Of a DNA stretch of 64,000 nucleotides, positions 1 to 12,815 are shown in pieces. Source of the stretch: Sphagnum magellanicum (Eukaryota > Streptophyta > Sphagnopsida > Sphagnales > Sphagnaceae). The number at the start of each line of letters is the position of its first letter. The first letter of the stretch is position 1. The notes beneath the pieces were generated by a model. That model saw nothing but the letters and a program-made list of their open reading frames with translations. It had not been told where the DNA came from and did no database searches. Location: contig CM038919.1 in NCBI GenBank assembly GCA_021904315.1, positions 18,531,666 to 18,595,665 of the forward strand, written 5' to 3'. The position numbers and the translations under genes are program-made.

Positions 1-2099
1 AGTTTGGTTCTTAAAATCAAAACTAGATTGGGAATTAGCTAGAAATTTGAGACTATGTAACATTGGTTCAAACTAGTATTGGCAAGACTTTCAAGATATT
101 AGACAGGTTTAGGTTCAAGTTTTTGATTAAGCTTTCAAGTATTCATATCAAAGGTTTGAAATTTTGTTGAAATTGGGTTTGGATTTGAATTGGGAAAATG
201 CTTCTCATTGAAACTTAAAGTAGGCTATTCTACTTTTTGAAATAATTCCAAGTTATTTAGTTATATAAGAGCAAGGTTTTTTACAAATACAACATTCAAA
301 AGTGGCCTTTAAACCAAGATATTAGTTTTGATTGGCAGTACATAACAATTGATACATAATTTTTTATTTTGGGCATGCTCTAGTAATTGGACAAAATTAA
401 TATTACAAATAAATTTAAGATTCTAATTAGATGCAATGTAAATGAAATTGAACACACTCTAAAATCAAAATAAGCTTCAATTTTCTTTGAAGCTTCCAAA
501 ATTGAAAGTTTTCTAAATTAAAAATAATATCATGAAAGCTTGCTATTACAAAATGTGGGTGCAATTCACTAGCCCCTATTCAATGTGGACCAGTGAATCC
601 ATTAAATCTTCACTAAGTCGTGTTCAATATGGACCAATGAATCCATTAGATCCTCGCTAGATCATGTTCAGTGAGACCAGTGAATTCACTCAAAATCCAT
701 TTAAAGCATTCAACGAAAAAAAAAACCATTTTGTTGAAATGATTGCACCACTTCTCTCAAACCAATAAATAAATGAAAACCAAAACCAAACTTGGTTCCT
801 TTCAAAATCAAGAACCAAATAACATTGGTTCAAATTTGAGAACTTCATGTAGTAGAGTTTTCTTTTGTGATGAATTTTCATCACACAAAAAGAAATGGTT
901 GGAGAGTTTTGATGCAACTCATTCAAAGGATTTTTTTTTGGAAAAAAACGGATCCAAAGTTACCATACTTGGAGAGTCCTCACCTTGGCTCTCCTCCTTC
1001 TGCTCTGTGGCTGCCTTGTTGACCGCCATTGTTGCCTTAGGAAAAGTCTAGAGCCAAGGCAGAAATGAGTCCTTGCTTTTGGTTCTGTTTCCTGGGCTGC
1101 TTCAGCTCTGTCACCAGCTGCTGACAGTCATTGCTGCCTAATTTTGGGTTGGGAAGAGGTTTGCAGGCGCGAGGGGAGGAGAGCTCTTTTCTCAACCTGC
1201 ATGAGGTTTTCAAGTTTTTAACGTCTAAAACTTGATATCACCTACAACTCAAAAACCCACTGAAATTTCAGTATTAGGTGAACGACAATACACCACATTG
1301 AGCTTGTATCGTAAGTAGAGCTTTGAGTCGGGCATAACAAGCTCTTAAAATGCATTGATGTGCACAAAATCAATTCCCAACACTTAGTAGAGGAGGATTG
1401 TTGTCAGCTAACTTTGCCTGTCACCAAACCAGTTGGGGATTTCTCTACTGACTACAAATGCAGAGCCCACACCATTGGCCTCTCCGAAACTTGGATCGAT
1501 CTCCAACTGGAGTGCTACCTTAGTTTGAAGCTTGGACCAGTCAGTATTGGGTGGTTCTTTGAATCTTTCAGAATCAAAGAATTGCCGGTTCCAGTTATTT
1601 CAAAACCCTCAAAGAACCCACGGTTTTTATGAAAGAACCGTGATTATAAGTGTGTGTGTATATGCCCTCAGGCTGTTAACTGGTGGGTATCCGTCCCTCT
1701 GTTCTGAAAGCCACTTAACACTAGTTGGGACCAATGTCAGCTCGCTATTAGAAACGAGAACCGACCTTTGATGGTTCCTAAGATTCATGATGACAGTTCT
1801 CAAAAAAATCACAGACCAGATCTTGGTGTATAATCATGGTTCTCCAAAACTCAAAGGCCCAGTCCTGACATATAACCATGGTTCTCAAAAAATTTGAAAA
1901 GAAAACAACCATAAAATTACTAGTTCATTGCGGGTCTCATCAAAACCATCAAGGGTTCTTGTAATAACCGGGACTGGTGATTCTTTGGTTCTAATGTTCT
2001 TCAAAGAAATGGAAGCGGTTGTGCTCTAATTGTGATGTAATTTCAAAACCAAATCCGATGGTTCTTTAAAATTCATATAATTGCACGAAATTGCTTTGC
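1..2099. other. Gene-free stretch rich in GGTTC / GAACC words
   Basis: Apart from the 44-bp repeat at 579-690 I see no gene. Between 780 and 2,000 the words ggttct, aaccag and gaaccc recur far more than expected, and similar stretches appear at about 4,230-4,480, 9,640-9,800, 16,370-16,520 and 44,270-44,640. They probably are worn copies of one dispersed repeat. A 92-codon frame at 773-1,051 shows no family resemblance. Confidence 0.5.
579..690. repeat. 44-bp tandem repeat, two and a half copies
   Basis: Copies start ttcaatgtggaccagtgaat at 579, ttcaatatggaccaatgaat at 623 and ttcagtgagaccagtgaatt at 667, exactly 44 bp apart. Confidence 0.85.
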
Positions 2100-4500
2100 A
2101 CTAGTGTTGTTGGCTGGTTTTGGGTCCGGATTTAGATCTATGTTTAAGAACCAGACCTTGTGGGTCTACATGCAACTAGAACCAGTCAAGCATCAGACTG
2201 GCCAGTTAAACTAGATCTGGTGAATCTTCATGGATCCAAACTTGACCAAGAACTAGACCCAACTAATTTTTAGGGTTTTTTACAAGGTCTGATCTTAAGA
2301 TTAGGTAAGGTTTAAGGTCTTAGGTTTAGATAGTGTTTAAACTTTTTAAGTTTTAGAGTCCTATGTTTAAGTTATATGGCACTAGGGTCATAGGTCCTAG
2401 CATTAAGCTTAAATATATATATATAGACATCTCCAATGATAGCATTAAATTGATCTTTACACAAATATGTTGTGATGGTTTTTTAGATTGTTCTCTATGT
2501 TGGAAAGAGACTCAAATAGGGTCCATGTGGGTGGAGACCATTATGAGGTAACTATTCCCTATGTTGTTCTCTATTGTTGTTATTGGGAACATGTTTGAGG
2601 AACACTTTGAGAACCCATTGCGAACACCAAAATTCAACAAAATCAAAATAGTTTTGAAATCAACTTTCTGAACCACCCAGAAACCCATGGTTCTATGTTG
2701 GTCCCTCCCTGGAAACCTCACCTTCCCATGTTCTGAATATGTAAATTTCAACCTTTGTTTTAATCTCAAAATCTGAAAAAAAATTTGGAGATTTTGCCAC
2801 AAAAATTAATCGCATTGATTAGGCCGACTATTACTACCAAATTTGCCTTTGTAGTAAAGCAATAGTTTGATGTTATATGTAGCAAAAACTACACTAAAGT
2901 GTTTCAATTAGCTGATTTAATGAGCCATAAGTTATAACCTCTAGACTTGCCACCTTAAAAAATAATTATTTTGGGCTATTGGGCATACATTTTGAACCCA
3001 AATTATTGGACATTTAAGGAACCCATGTCTGTGGGTTTAATGTGTAGGTTCTAGGACATAGTAACTAAGGAACCAACTATAATTTCCCAAAAACAACAAT
3101 CTAAATATATTTGATGATAATATCACCTAATTAAGATAAAAAAGATTTATTGTGGATGTATTCTAAGGAGAATCAACTTAGGTCCAGAGTTGCAACATTT
3201 ACATATGTTATGAAAGGTAAAGTGGGTGTAATATAAAGGTGCATTCACACTTAGTGTTAAGTCAGTATTAAGTGAAAATCTAGGTAGCACCCAATGTTAA
3301 ATGGGTGATTGTTTAATGTTAAATGAATGTTAACTTAACATAAAATCTTCATGGTAAATAGGTTTAGGTCCTAAATGCCTAACTTGGTGTTAGGGGACTT
3401 AATACTAGAGTCCTTAACACCAAGTGTGAATGCACCTTAAGAGTCAAATCTTTGTCTATGTCACTCAACCAGTTTTGGTCTGTTCTTGGGTTTTTCAAGA
3501 ATCCTGGGGTCTCGGTCTTTTTTAAGAGTTAGCTACCCTCTGGCATGTTTTCAAAAATTCTTCAGTTTTTGTAGATTTGGAGGTAGGAAGAGAGTTAGCT
3601 AACTCCGACTTACCTCTCCTCTCCACGTCGGCATCCATGTAAGATTTAGAGATAGTGACTTTTATAAGTGTGATCACAACATTAACATTTCTCTCACTAA
3701 CTCTGAGTTAACTTTGATTTATTTCCAAGTGTGGCCCCACCCTAACTTTTATAAAAACTTGTAGTTTCTAGTTTAAGTTGGGATTGATTTTGGCTTATTC
3801 TTGGGATGGTTTAAATATTTATTTCTAAACAATTTTGATTTTTTGGAAATTTTAGTGTTCATAAAGTGTTCCCAACACATTCCCAAAAGGTTGTCATGGT
3901 GTTTGCATGGTGTTCTCTTACATTCCAAATGGTTTTTCAAAGTCTCCAAAGCATTCCTCAACGTGTTACCAAGAGTAACAATAAAAAACAACATAAAGAA
4001 TATTTAGCCAACAATGGTCTTTATTTACATGGGCCTTATTTGGGCCTCTATCCAACACAAGGAAGAACCTAAGGAACATCCCAACATATTTGTATTAAAA
4101 CCATTTAAAGCTATCATTGGAGATGCCCTTACATATTGAAGCTTAAGGCTAGGACCTATGATCCTATAACCATAGAACTTAGACATAAAATGTAGAAACC
4201 TTAAACACTATCTAAACCTCAGACCTTAGCCCCTACTTAACCCTAAAAATCAGACCTTGCCAAAAAAAAAAACACTTCAAATATATCGAGTCCAATCCAT
4301 GAAAACCCATCAAGTCTAGTTCTAAGGCCAAATCCAAGTCCATGTAGAACCAATAAGTCCAGTTCTTGGCTGGTTCCAGGTACATGTAGACCCATTGGGT
4401 CCGATTCTTGGTTGATTTTGGGTCCATGTACATTCATCAAGTCTGGTTCTTAGACTTGAACCCAACAAAAAAAAAACCCAAAACTAACCAACATTAGAAG
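2100..4500. mobile_element. Large foldback element with arms of about 0.6 kb
   Basis: The left arm (about 2,100-2,690) and right arm (about 3,790-4,500) are inverted copies at roughly 75% identity. Matching landmarks: ttaggtttagatagtgttt (2,328) with aaacactatctaaacctca (4,203); catctccaatgatagc (2,430) with gctatcattggagatg (4,111); and caaaattcaacaaaatcaaa (2,628) with a ttgattttttggaaatttta stretch (3,834). The 1.1-kb middle has no coding frame I recognise and contains a MITE. It could be a Mutator-like or other long-TIR DNA element; target duplication not resolved. Confidence 0.75.
3237..3437. mobile_element. 201-bp MITE of PIF/Harbinger (Tourist) type
   Basis: Inverted ends AGGTGCATTCACACTTAGTG and CACCAAGTGTGAATGCACCT match over about 25 bp with one difference. 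The element is flanked on both sides by the triplet TAA (3,234-3,236 and 3,438-3,440), the target duplication of PIF/Harbinger elements. It is nested in the middle of the foldback element. Confidence 0.88.
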
Positions 4501-5159
4501 AGACTGCTAAAGGGGAAATTGGAAAACAATGAAATGTTCAAATTTTTCCCATCTTTTGAAAAATATTCATTGGGTATTTATGTATGAAGGAAGGTTGTTT
4601 GTTTGTTACATTGAGATCTTGCAAACCACAGCACCTCTGGTTGTACTCTTAGTACCCTTAGAAAGGGCTTGATGAGTAAGGGTGCACCACATTCCACCTA
4701 CAATGGGAAAATTTATTGAACATTAAATATTTTTTTTGCTAAAATTCATTTAAATCAGAACTAAAATTTATAGGACAACTTGAGCATGTGCTTGGTACTA
4801 TTGAAAATCCCTCAATGAATAGGATTTAATGAAAGTGATTTGGAAAGTTGTACACTTCAAAATGTAAGAGATATTGAATTTTGAATAGTTTATATCATTA
4901 GAAATTCAATTAAAATATAAAAAATGATTTTGGAAGGAACACTTAGTAATGAATTCACATTTGGGTCAATGGCATAAGCTACACTAGTTATTGTGAATGT
5001 GAATTTATTTTCTAAGAAAATCATGAAACATTAATGCTAGTTTTAATTAATATTGGGTTCCGACAAAGAAGCTTGATTTTCAAGCTACATATCAAGCTAA
5101 TCCTCAAAATGAGGACCAATAGTTCTAATTAATTTGAAAACCAACTCCCTAAAAATTGC

Positions 5160-5350
5160 TCAATGTATCATTTGGCCCCAACTCTAGTACCCAAAGTGGT
5201 TATGGGGTGGATTACCGAATCCAATTCCCACCTTCCTAAGGTCTAAAAATGTTATTAGATAAATATGCATAGATGTTGTCAAGTGTAAATATGAACCCAC
5301 AACCTTTTTAACGTCAAAGGTTTCATTTATCACTAGGTTAGATTTTTATT
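5160..5350 (-). mobile_element. tRNA-derived SINE candidate
   Basis: On the minus strand, TAACCTAGTGATAAATGA (5,323-5,340) resembles a pol III box A and GGTTCATATTTAC (5,285-5,297) a box B, with normal tRNA spacing of about 40 bp. A non-tRNA body follows. The sequence is too diverged to be a working tRNA. Confidence 0.5.
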
Positions 5351-5404
5351 TATGTAAAGGATTAGATGAAAATTTGAATGTGCTAATGTTTTTAGCTTTA
5401 AAGG

Positions 5405-6340
5405 TATGGTAAGGGTCCCTCCATTCTTATTTCCCCTTCCCAGATTTTTTAGTCTTCTACAATGATGTTTGAGCACTTTTCAAACTTACTTCTAAAACTC
5501 TAGCACATACCTTGGAATCATCAAACGCATATTGATATGCCTTTGACATGGCATGGCCAAAATAGGATCCCACAAATGGACTAGTTAATTGAAGAGGAGA
5601 ATAAGTAACAACACTTTTCAATGTTGAAGTCAAGGTACTTAGATTCGACCCTTTGTCATAAAAAATGACTTTGTCAAGTAAACCAAAAGAGTCCAATAAA
5701 ATTTTTACCTCAAAAATTCTCACTATAACATGTGTGGGCTCCCATAAATTGTTAATAGAACTAACAACCATAGCAAAGGTGTCATGTCCACCACCAGACA
5801 TCCAAAGATTGAAAGATGTTGTGCATGTAACACAAGAAGCAAATGAAAGCAAAACATATTTCTCCCTAGTTTTTTCCACAATGTTTGGCAACACATTTGT
5901 CACCAACTAATGTCGAAATGGAAACATAACATATAGATGTTGTGTTAAAACCATGCGCCTTAGCCATGGATTTTTAGCAAAGAACAATGGATGATAACCT
6001 TTTGCAATGTATAAAACTAGGTCTTCAAAAAAGGCATGTTACACAAGGTCAATTTTGTTATAAGGTTGTTGGGTGCCAAAAAAACTCAATGATAAGAGAA
6101 GGAAGAATATTTTTCCTTTTCTTTGTTGTTTTTCGTTGAGGTCTATCTCCTTGAGTTCTCTGCACCAAAAACAAGTCCCACCTTTTACATTTTTCCACAT
6201 GTTCATGAGATACATATTTTTTCAAAAAAGATGTCCCATGGTCTTTGTTATAGCTTAGAAAGCCTTTAATTTTCCCATGGGAAACATTTATAGCACTAAC
6301 ATCAATTGGATTATAGTGGCAGACAATATATTGCATGATT
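5405..6340 (-). pseudogene. Decayed hAT-superfamily transposase (BED zinc-finger type)
   Basis: Minus-strand traces in the order expected of plant hAT-like transposases: a BED-finger flank (SYNKDHGTSFLKKYVSHEH, about 6,205-6,262), a basic linker ending LIIEFF, FFEDLVLYIAKGY, then VLPNIVEKTREKYV, FNLWMSGGGHDTFAMVVS (about 5,757-5,810), WEPTHVIVRIFEV, LLDSFGLLDKVI, and FGHAMSKAYQYA (about 5,520). There is at least one stop and the part linking IFEV to LLDSFG looks shorter than in relatives. The C-terminal dimerisation region is not found. Non-functional fossil; terminal inverted repeats were not located. Confidence 0.75.
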
Positions 6341-6639
6341 TAAGGATTACAGTAATTATTTTTTGCACCATCATTAACAACAAAAAAACCCCAATAACTT
6401 GTAACATGATGCCAAGGATACCACATGCTTCGGTTGGCTAAAAGCTATGGATAAAAAAGTGCCCAAAATGCATCTCCCTCACTATTTATTTAATATTTGA
6501 TGTTTCTTGTGAACCTTGAATTATACTTTTGGTAGGAAAAAAAATTCACCACATTACTCATCATTGTCTTTAGAAAACATTGTGTTAAGGTGAATGCCAC
6601 TTGTAGATGCCATCAATAGCTGTTACATTTATTTAGCTA

Positions 6640-6885
6640 TAATAGGAACTCAATAGTAACAAACAACTTGAAAAAATTGGAAGGGCATAGCCAATACAAA
6701 GTAACATCCTAAAAGTTGCAACATGAACACAACAACAACAAAGAACTTGAAAAAATTAAAAGGGCATGGCTAATACAAATCTGTAGCATCTTGAAAATTG
6801 TAATAGGAACACAACAACAACAAACAACTTGAAAAAAATGGAAGAGCATGGTTAATACAAAGTTGTTGCATCTTGATAGCTACAC
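6640..6885. repeat. 80-bp tandem repeat, three copies
   Basis: The block aacacaacaacaacaaacaa plus cttgaaaaaattgg, ggcatggctaatacaaa and agcatcttgaaa recurs at 79-82-bp spacing. It lies just upstream of the hAT relic in that relic's orientation. Confidence 0.82.
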
Positions 6886-9800
6886 CATTAATAACAAAAA
6901 GAAAAATGAAAGGGGTTTAAGGTTTACAAAATACCTACAAATTGAAATTGTTGAAATCTTGTTTCACCTTGGCTTGGTTTTTGTGACCACACCTTCTTCA
7001 CACACCTTCTAAAATCTGAAGCATATATTTGGCAAGCCAATATTTTTGCAAGATTGCAAAAACATAATATTTTAAACTTGTTCATATCTTTTGGAACAAA
7101 ATTCCTTATCCAAGAAATTGTTTTCTTGCCAAAAGTACAACAAAAGCAAGGACTACATGCAAGTTAAAAGAAATAAATATGGTTCTCAATCAAACAAAAG
7201 TCACATACATTGTAGTTAGATTTATGAAATCTGACATGTTTGGTATAGGGCGTGTGAATTTGTTATTACTCAAATCCTTGCACATTCAAGGTGCCAACAC
7301 ACATGAGTCAAAAGAGGAATTGGTTATCTTAACATCCAACAACTTATTTCCATGTTTTCACAAAAAAATCATTTGTACGTGGTTGGTTTCATAATGACAT
7401 ATTCATTAAGCAAATTCTATAAAATTTTGTTTACAAATGGGACCTACACCAATTCTTGTTTAGATAAATTAACCTTCCTAACCATGATAGCCCCTTTGTA
7501 AAACCCCTTGTATATTTTTCCATCAACAAATGGATAAGATTAATTTACAAGACTGCCAAATTCTTTGCTCCATCAAAGGATAGGATTTGTCGACTTACCC
7601 CACAATTCCTCAAGCTCATGCACATAGCTAACAACTGAAGTAGGTGAAAACAAGGAAAGATGATTAACTTTAATCTTGTAATGAAGTTTCATTAATTAAC
7701 ACCCATGGTCCTACACTAACAAACCCATGAAGGTATTATTATTAGATTACACAAGTAAAAGTACAGTGGGAAATCTAATGTTTGTCAAACATCTATTTCC
7801 ACACATGGAGACCCAATGTTTGAAGTCTTTGGGATGATTCAAATTGAATGTTGAAAAAAACAGTAGTTTTTAAGCAACTATTCACAAGTTAATGACAAGG
7901 GAAGCAATTAGCCTTGTCCCACATATTAGAATGAGTTGCATGTTTTCAAAGTTTCCCACAATGCCCATTGAGTAAGGTAGAACCTAGCCTCTAGGTTTCC
8001 AATTCAAAGGAAATCAAAATACTTACAACTTAAAGAATGCATGAATCATACCCAACAATGGGGGAATCATTACGTTGTTGACAAATTGGTTATTGTTAAA
8101 CTAGTTGTAAAATAACATATAAATGTTCATCAATTCTCCTTACTAGGTTAGTGATTAGTCATGGGCCTCTTCAACCTATGTGTGTAGAAAATGCAAAGCA
8201 GGATCATATGTGAAGAGAATAAAAAAAAAGAGACAAAAAATAAAATGAAGAAGAACCAAAACAAAAGCCATAGCAACAAAGAACATATAAACACAAAGGC
8301 AACACCAAAACGACAAAACCCTTCCAATTATACAACTATAAAACTCAATTATTAAAGGGATCCAACCAAATTAGAATTAGGATGATAGTTACCTTGAAGA
8401 CAAGGACCAAACTTGATGCATGACAAATTGACAAGAATAACCAACCTTGAAATGTTTAGATTAGTATGGAGCAAAAACTTACATAATTAGAACCCCAACA
8501 TTTGCAAATTCAGAAAGTAGTTTAACAGTTAATTTATTATTGTCCAATAATTTGTACATCACAATTTGAAAGAATGGGATTTAATACTATTAACAAGCAA
8601 TTGTCCAAGGGTTTAAGGTTATTTAGAAAAATCATTGTACTCTGGGACAAGCTTTTGGGTAATTATAATTGTTATAGCTAGACTTGAAAAAACAACAATC
8701 ACACAAGACCTACACGTTTCCCTATAATAACATCCAAAAAATTGCACACGCACAATAGGGATCAACACTTAGTTACAAATTTCAAACTTGTTCAAGCTTC
8801 ACAAACTTGTTATAGAAACCTAGAGCAAAAACCAAATACAGAGAGAGTTATCTTGAATTTGGATCAAGGAGAGCTATACCCATAAGTTGTGAAATGTGGT
8901 AGGCAACTAATGTAATTGATCTTGAAGAACTTATAAGAATTGGAGCAATTGCAACAAGACTTTGCGCTGCAACTTTGGAAGAACTACTGATTGGAACACG
9001 AAGGGAATTTGTGGGTGCACGCACTACTCCAAAAGACTTTCAAACTATCAAGGCATGAATATATTTCTTCTTACATTAATAATCACCTCCCCCACATGAG
9101 TTGAAGAGATGCAAGCCTTCTCTACATTGGTTACCTTGGCTCCTATTCATGATTTCATCTTCAAGAAGCAACCAGTGATTGAACCCTACAAAACCTTATT
9201 AAAACAAAGCACCCAAAAAAAGGAAGGAGAAAAAAGAACAACCAAATAGCTAGGGAGAAAAAGGAACAACCAACCATTGGCATTTGATAATGACCATTTG
9301 GAGATAGTGCTTCACAATCACATGGTATAAATTGTTGTTTGAAAGACTTACATGTGGATGAGTTTTGGTAGAGTACCAAATTTCTTTGGAAGGTTGCCAT
9401 TCAAGGAGTTGTTGTTCATGTGTCCAAAATTTTTCAAAATTTTTAAAACTTGAGATAGACACTCATTGGAGATCAATCGCTTCTTGAGGAGTTCATGCCC
9501 ATTGCAATGACAAAAGAAAATCAAGTAATGCCTCCACCAAGCTCAAGCAAACCCTAACCCTAAACCTAACAAAATTTGGACCGGATGTGACACAATCAAG
9601 TTGGCAGGTGCCAAGCTTTTGGTTTTGAGATTTTTTCTTGGTTCCCAGTTACAAGTCTAAAGCTGGATCCTCAAATTATGCAAATCTCCTGTTCAGGTTT
9701 CCATTCGGTTCCAAATTGTTGAACCCGGTTCTAAGTAGGGTATATGGATCCAGATCCTTACCCAACAGTTCTAACCCGCCTGGCCAGATACCCGGACAAC

Positions 9801-12639
9801 ACTCGATCAAATCCTCTTGAAATGAGAACAAGATGAAAATTGGTTTTGGTTGAAAATCAGCAATTACTTTTTTGGGGTTTTTGAAAATTAATCAATTTCT
9901 TAAAATTGCAAAAAAATCTTTTAAAATCAAGGCAATTATTAAATTTTATTCTAAGAATTGAAACTAATGATTCTTAGAGAAAATTAAGAATTGTGCAACA
10001 TTAGTTTCAACTTGTCATAATGGTTAGAGCCATTATTTGATGAATTGATTTATCGCATGTTGGAAGATGTGATTTTGGTTAGTTATTGATTATTAGAAGA
10101 TTATGGCCTAGAAATCTTTGAGGAGGCCACATTGGGTGATGATTATGACCCAAGTATGGACAATAAATATTTGGCCCAAGATTTTGGGTCTTCCTATGAT
10201 AAAAACACTTGGAGAGATGGTCTTGCATGCAAAATTTTATTGGCTCTCCCTCTTGGGGAAGAACTATAGAAAAACTATAGATGAATGCAAAGTTCATTGG
10301 GTCACACATTTTCAAGATCATTGCCTATTTAAATTAGGTCACCATTTTTGTCAAACTGTCACCAGTTGGGCAACTATATCAACTGCAGAAACTTTTCTGT
10401 TAATTTGAAATTTCCACCCAAGTAGACAAAAAAAAAGTCTCCAATTGTCCCTCGGATTGAGCAGGTCCATCTGCTTTTCTGTCATTTTTCTTCCTCCCAG
10501 AGCCACACTTCAAAACATTGAATTGCAATTTGCCATTTCAATAATTTAAGAATGTCAGCATGAAATTATACAAAAACCAATGTTATTGGTATTGACTGGT
10601 ATCAAGCTTCAAAAATCACAACTATTGGTACTAGCAGGTGTGTTACACCAAAAGTCAAGGTACCTGCCTATTCATACCAGCACGTAAATTACATCACGTT
10701 TCAGATTTACATGACACATCATAGCTTGTTTCATTGTTTGGATCATACAAGAGAATTGGTTTAGTTAGATGTGTTACAAAGTAAGTTTGAACATCACTTC
10801 TTGCCATGATCTTTGTGCATATGCTTCTAATAATCAATGTAGTTGAAAGTTGAGAGTTTATTCACATCCCACCTAGGGTTTATTTTCTGGATGGTGAAGT
10901 CAAAAGAAAATCTTCAAGATGTAAACTGAGTTTGTGAGCAGTATGATTTAATAGCCACTTGCATCACAACCAGGGTGCTAGGCTAGATGAGGAAGACTGG
11001 ATGAATATTGAAGAGCTCAAACTCATTATTTGCAGCGAAGGACCAGAATTTCATGTACCAAAAGACCAAGAAACAAGAAGAACCTGCCTGTCCGTCCATG
11101 GCAGTTAGCTGGATCTGACACAAAAACAGCTAGATCCAAACAAAATAGATTGAAATCTGTGTGGTACTTGAGAGGCATAGGTATTACTTAGTTACTAATA
11201 AGAGAGCAGAAAACTTTGCAATTAGCATTTGCTCTGATATTTATCTAAGAGCATCTCCATGCACACCCTCTATCTATTTGGGCCTCTATGAATGCTTATG
11301 ACATCTAACACACACTGTTGGTTATTTCCCCCTTCCCCATCGATAAACATGAAAAAGTGGATTCTATATTGCAACAGACTATATACTTAAATATCCTCCG
11401 TCTAGGTGAATAATTCTGGTTGGCCAATCAAAAACAGTCATTTCCTTTGCTGTCAATCTGGGAGCACACTAAATCCAGATTGTAGTTACATTCCTAGAAT
11501 GATTTTCACACTATTTGATTGCAATATTTCATCAGAAAATGAAGTGCATTTTACTGCTGTGGGTGGAGATCATCTAAGAGCATCTCCTGCAATTCTCAGT
11601 ATATGACAATGCAAAAATATTTCTCACATCCAAGTTTAGTTATTTACACTTTTTTTTGTTTCCAACCCTACCCATAAAACTGAAACTGGGACTACAAATA
11701 GGTGAGGGAGGAGACTAATAACAACCCACCTGGACCAATCAAAGGTATCAACAGCAGGTGTTAGCCTTTGCTGTGCCTTATACCACCAGCCTCTGCATCT
11801 TGTGTGAAAAGCCTGGGAGAAACCCATTGTGCTGAGCCAAACCGGCATGGTTTTGCCTTTCTTCATCCAATTTTCTTTTGCAGAACCACATCTTGAGCAC
11901 CAGTGGCGCAGCTGTAATTGTCAGGCTTGCACAACTTAGAGTACATTCCAGTAAGAGGATTCTAAATCTAAATCAAATCTGTAAACATCACCCAAGTAGA
12001 TATAACACTAGAGAATGATACCATGGTCTGCTTCAAATCTCAATAATTGTAGGCAAACTAAAGCTTTAACAAATTGTTGAAGGGAGAGCTCAACAACCAC
12101 ACTCTCGTCTGCAAAACTGTAGTTTAAAAAACAAGGATGCAGTTCAACAACTGAAATTTCTAAGTCACAGAGCTTCTCACAAATTGGATAGTGGAGGAGG
12201 TACAGCCTTGATGCACCATCCTTTGTGGGTATTTCTCACAAAGTATTGTGATTAATAGAACATTCGAGTAAGTTAAGGCAAGAGTGAACCAGCAACCCAA
12301 CCAGCTCACTATGCAGCTAACCATGGTGGTTAACTATGTTCTAGACAAAAATGTGCAACTCCGAACAGAAATGGACACTGTTTTGCAGCACTGCACAAAT
12401 CAAAAGGTCAAAACTCTCCGCTTAATTGCTTGCATATATATATATATTGTGTGACTTTGCTAGTTTTGATAGTGTCGGGCGCAGATGTGGTAATGCAGAA
12501 CATAGCTAATATCACCAAAACATGGAATCAAATGACAAAAGTGAGGAGAATTTCAACATAGTAAAGAATTGGTGAGTGAAATTACTTTTTGCTCCTGTTT
12601 TTATTGGTTAAATTTCACGAAAATGAATCTTAAAAATGA

Positions 12640-12815
12640 AGTTATTTTCAGGGTTTTAAAAGGGTTTTAAAAGATAAAAAGGAAAACTTGCCATATATTG
12701 TTGTATTCGGTTTTATAAGTAGCTACGTTATAAAAAATGATCTTTTTTTATAGCCAAATTTGGCTATATCTTCATGGGGATGACTACCACTTAGGCTACA
12801 TTAAAAAAAAAATTC
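12640..12815 (-). repeat. Dispersed repeat with the palindrome TAGCCAAATTTGGCTA (copy 1)
   Basis: The 16-bp perfect palindrome lies at 12,751-12,766. Read on the minus strand the surroundings (agcctaagtgg, gaagatatagcc, agatcatttttt, gtagctactta) align with the copy at 19.13-19.23 kb. MITE-like, ends not fixed. Confidence 0.6.

Noticed and set aside
773-1051. 92-codon open frame on the plus strand
   Set aside because: No family resemblance, no splice or promoter context, and it lies in ggttc/gaacc-rich repeat-like DNA.
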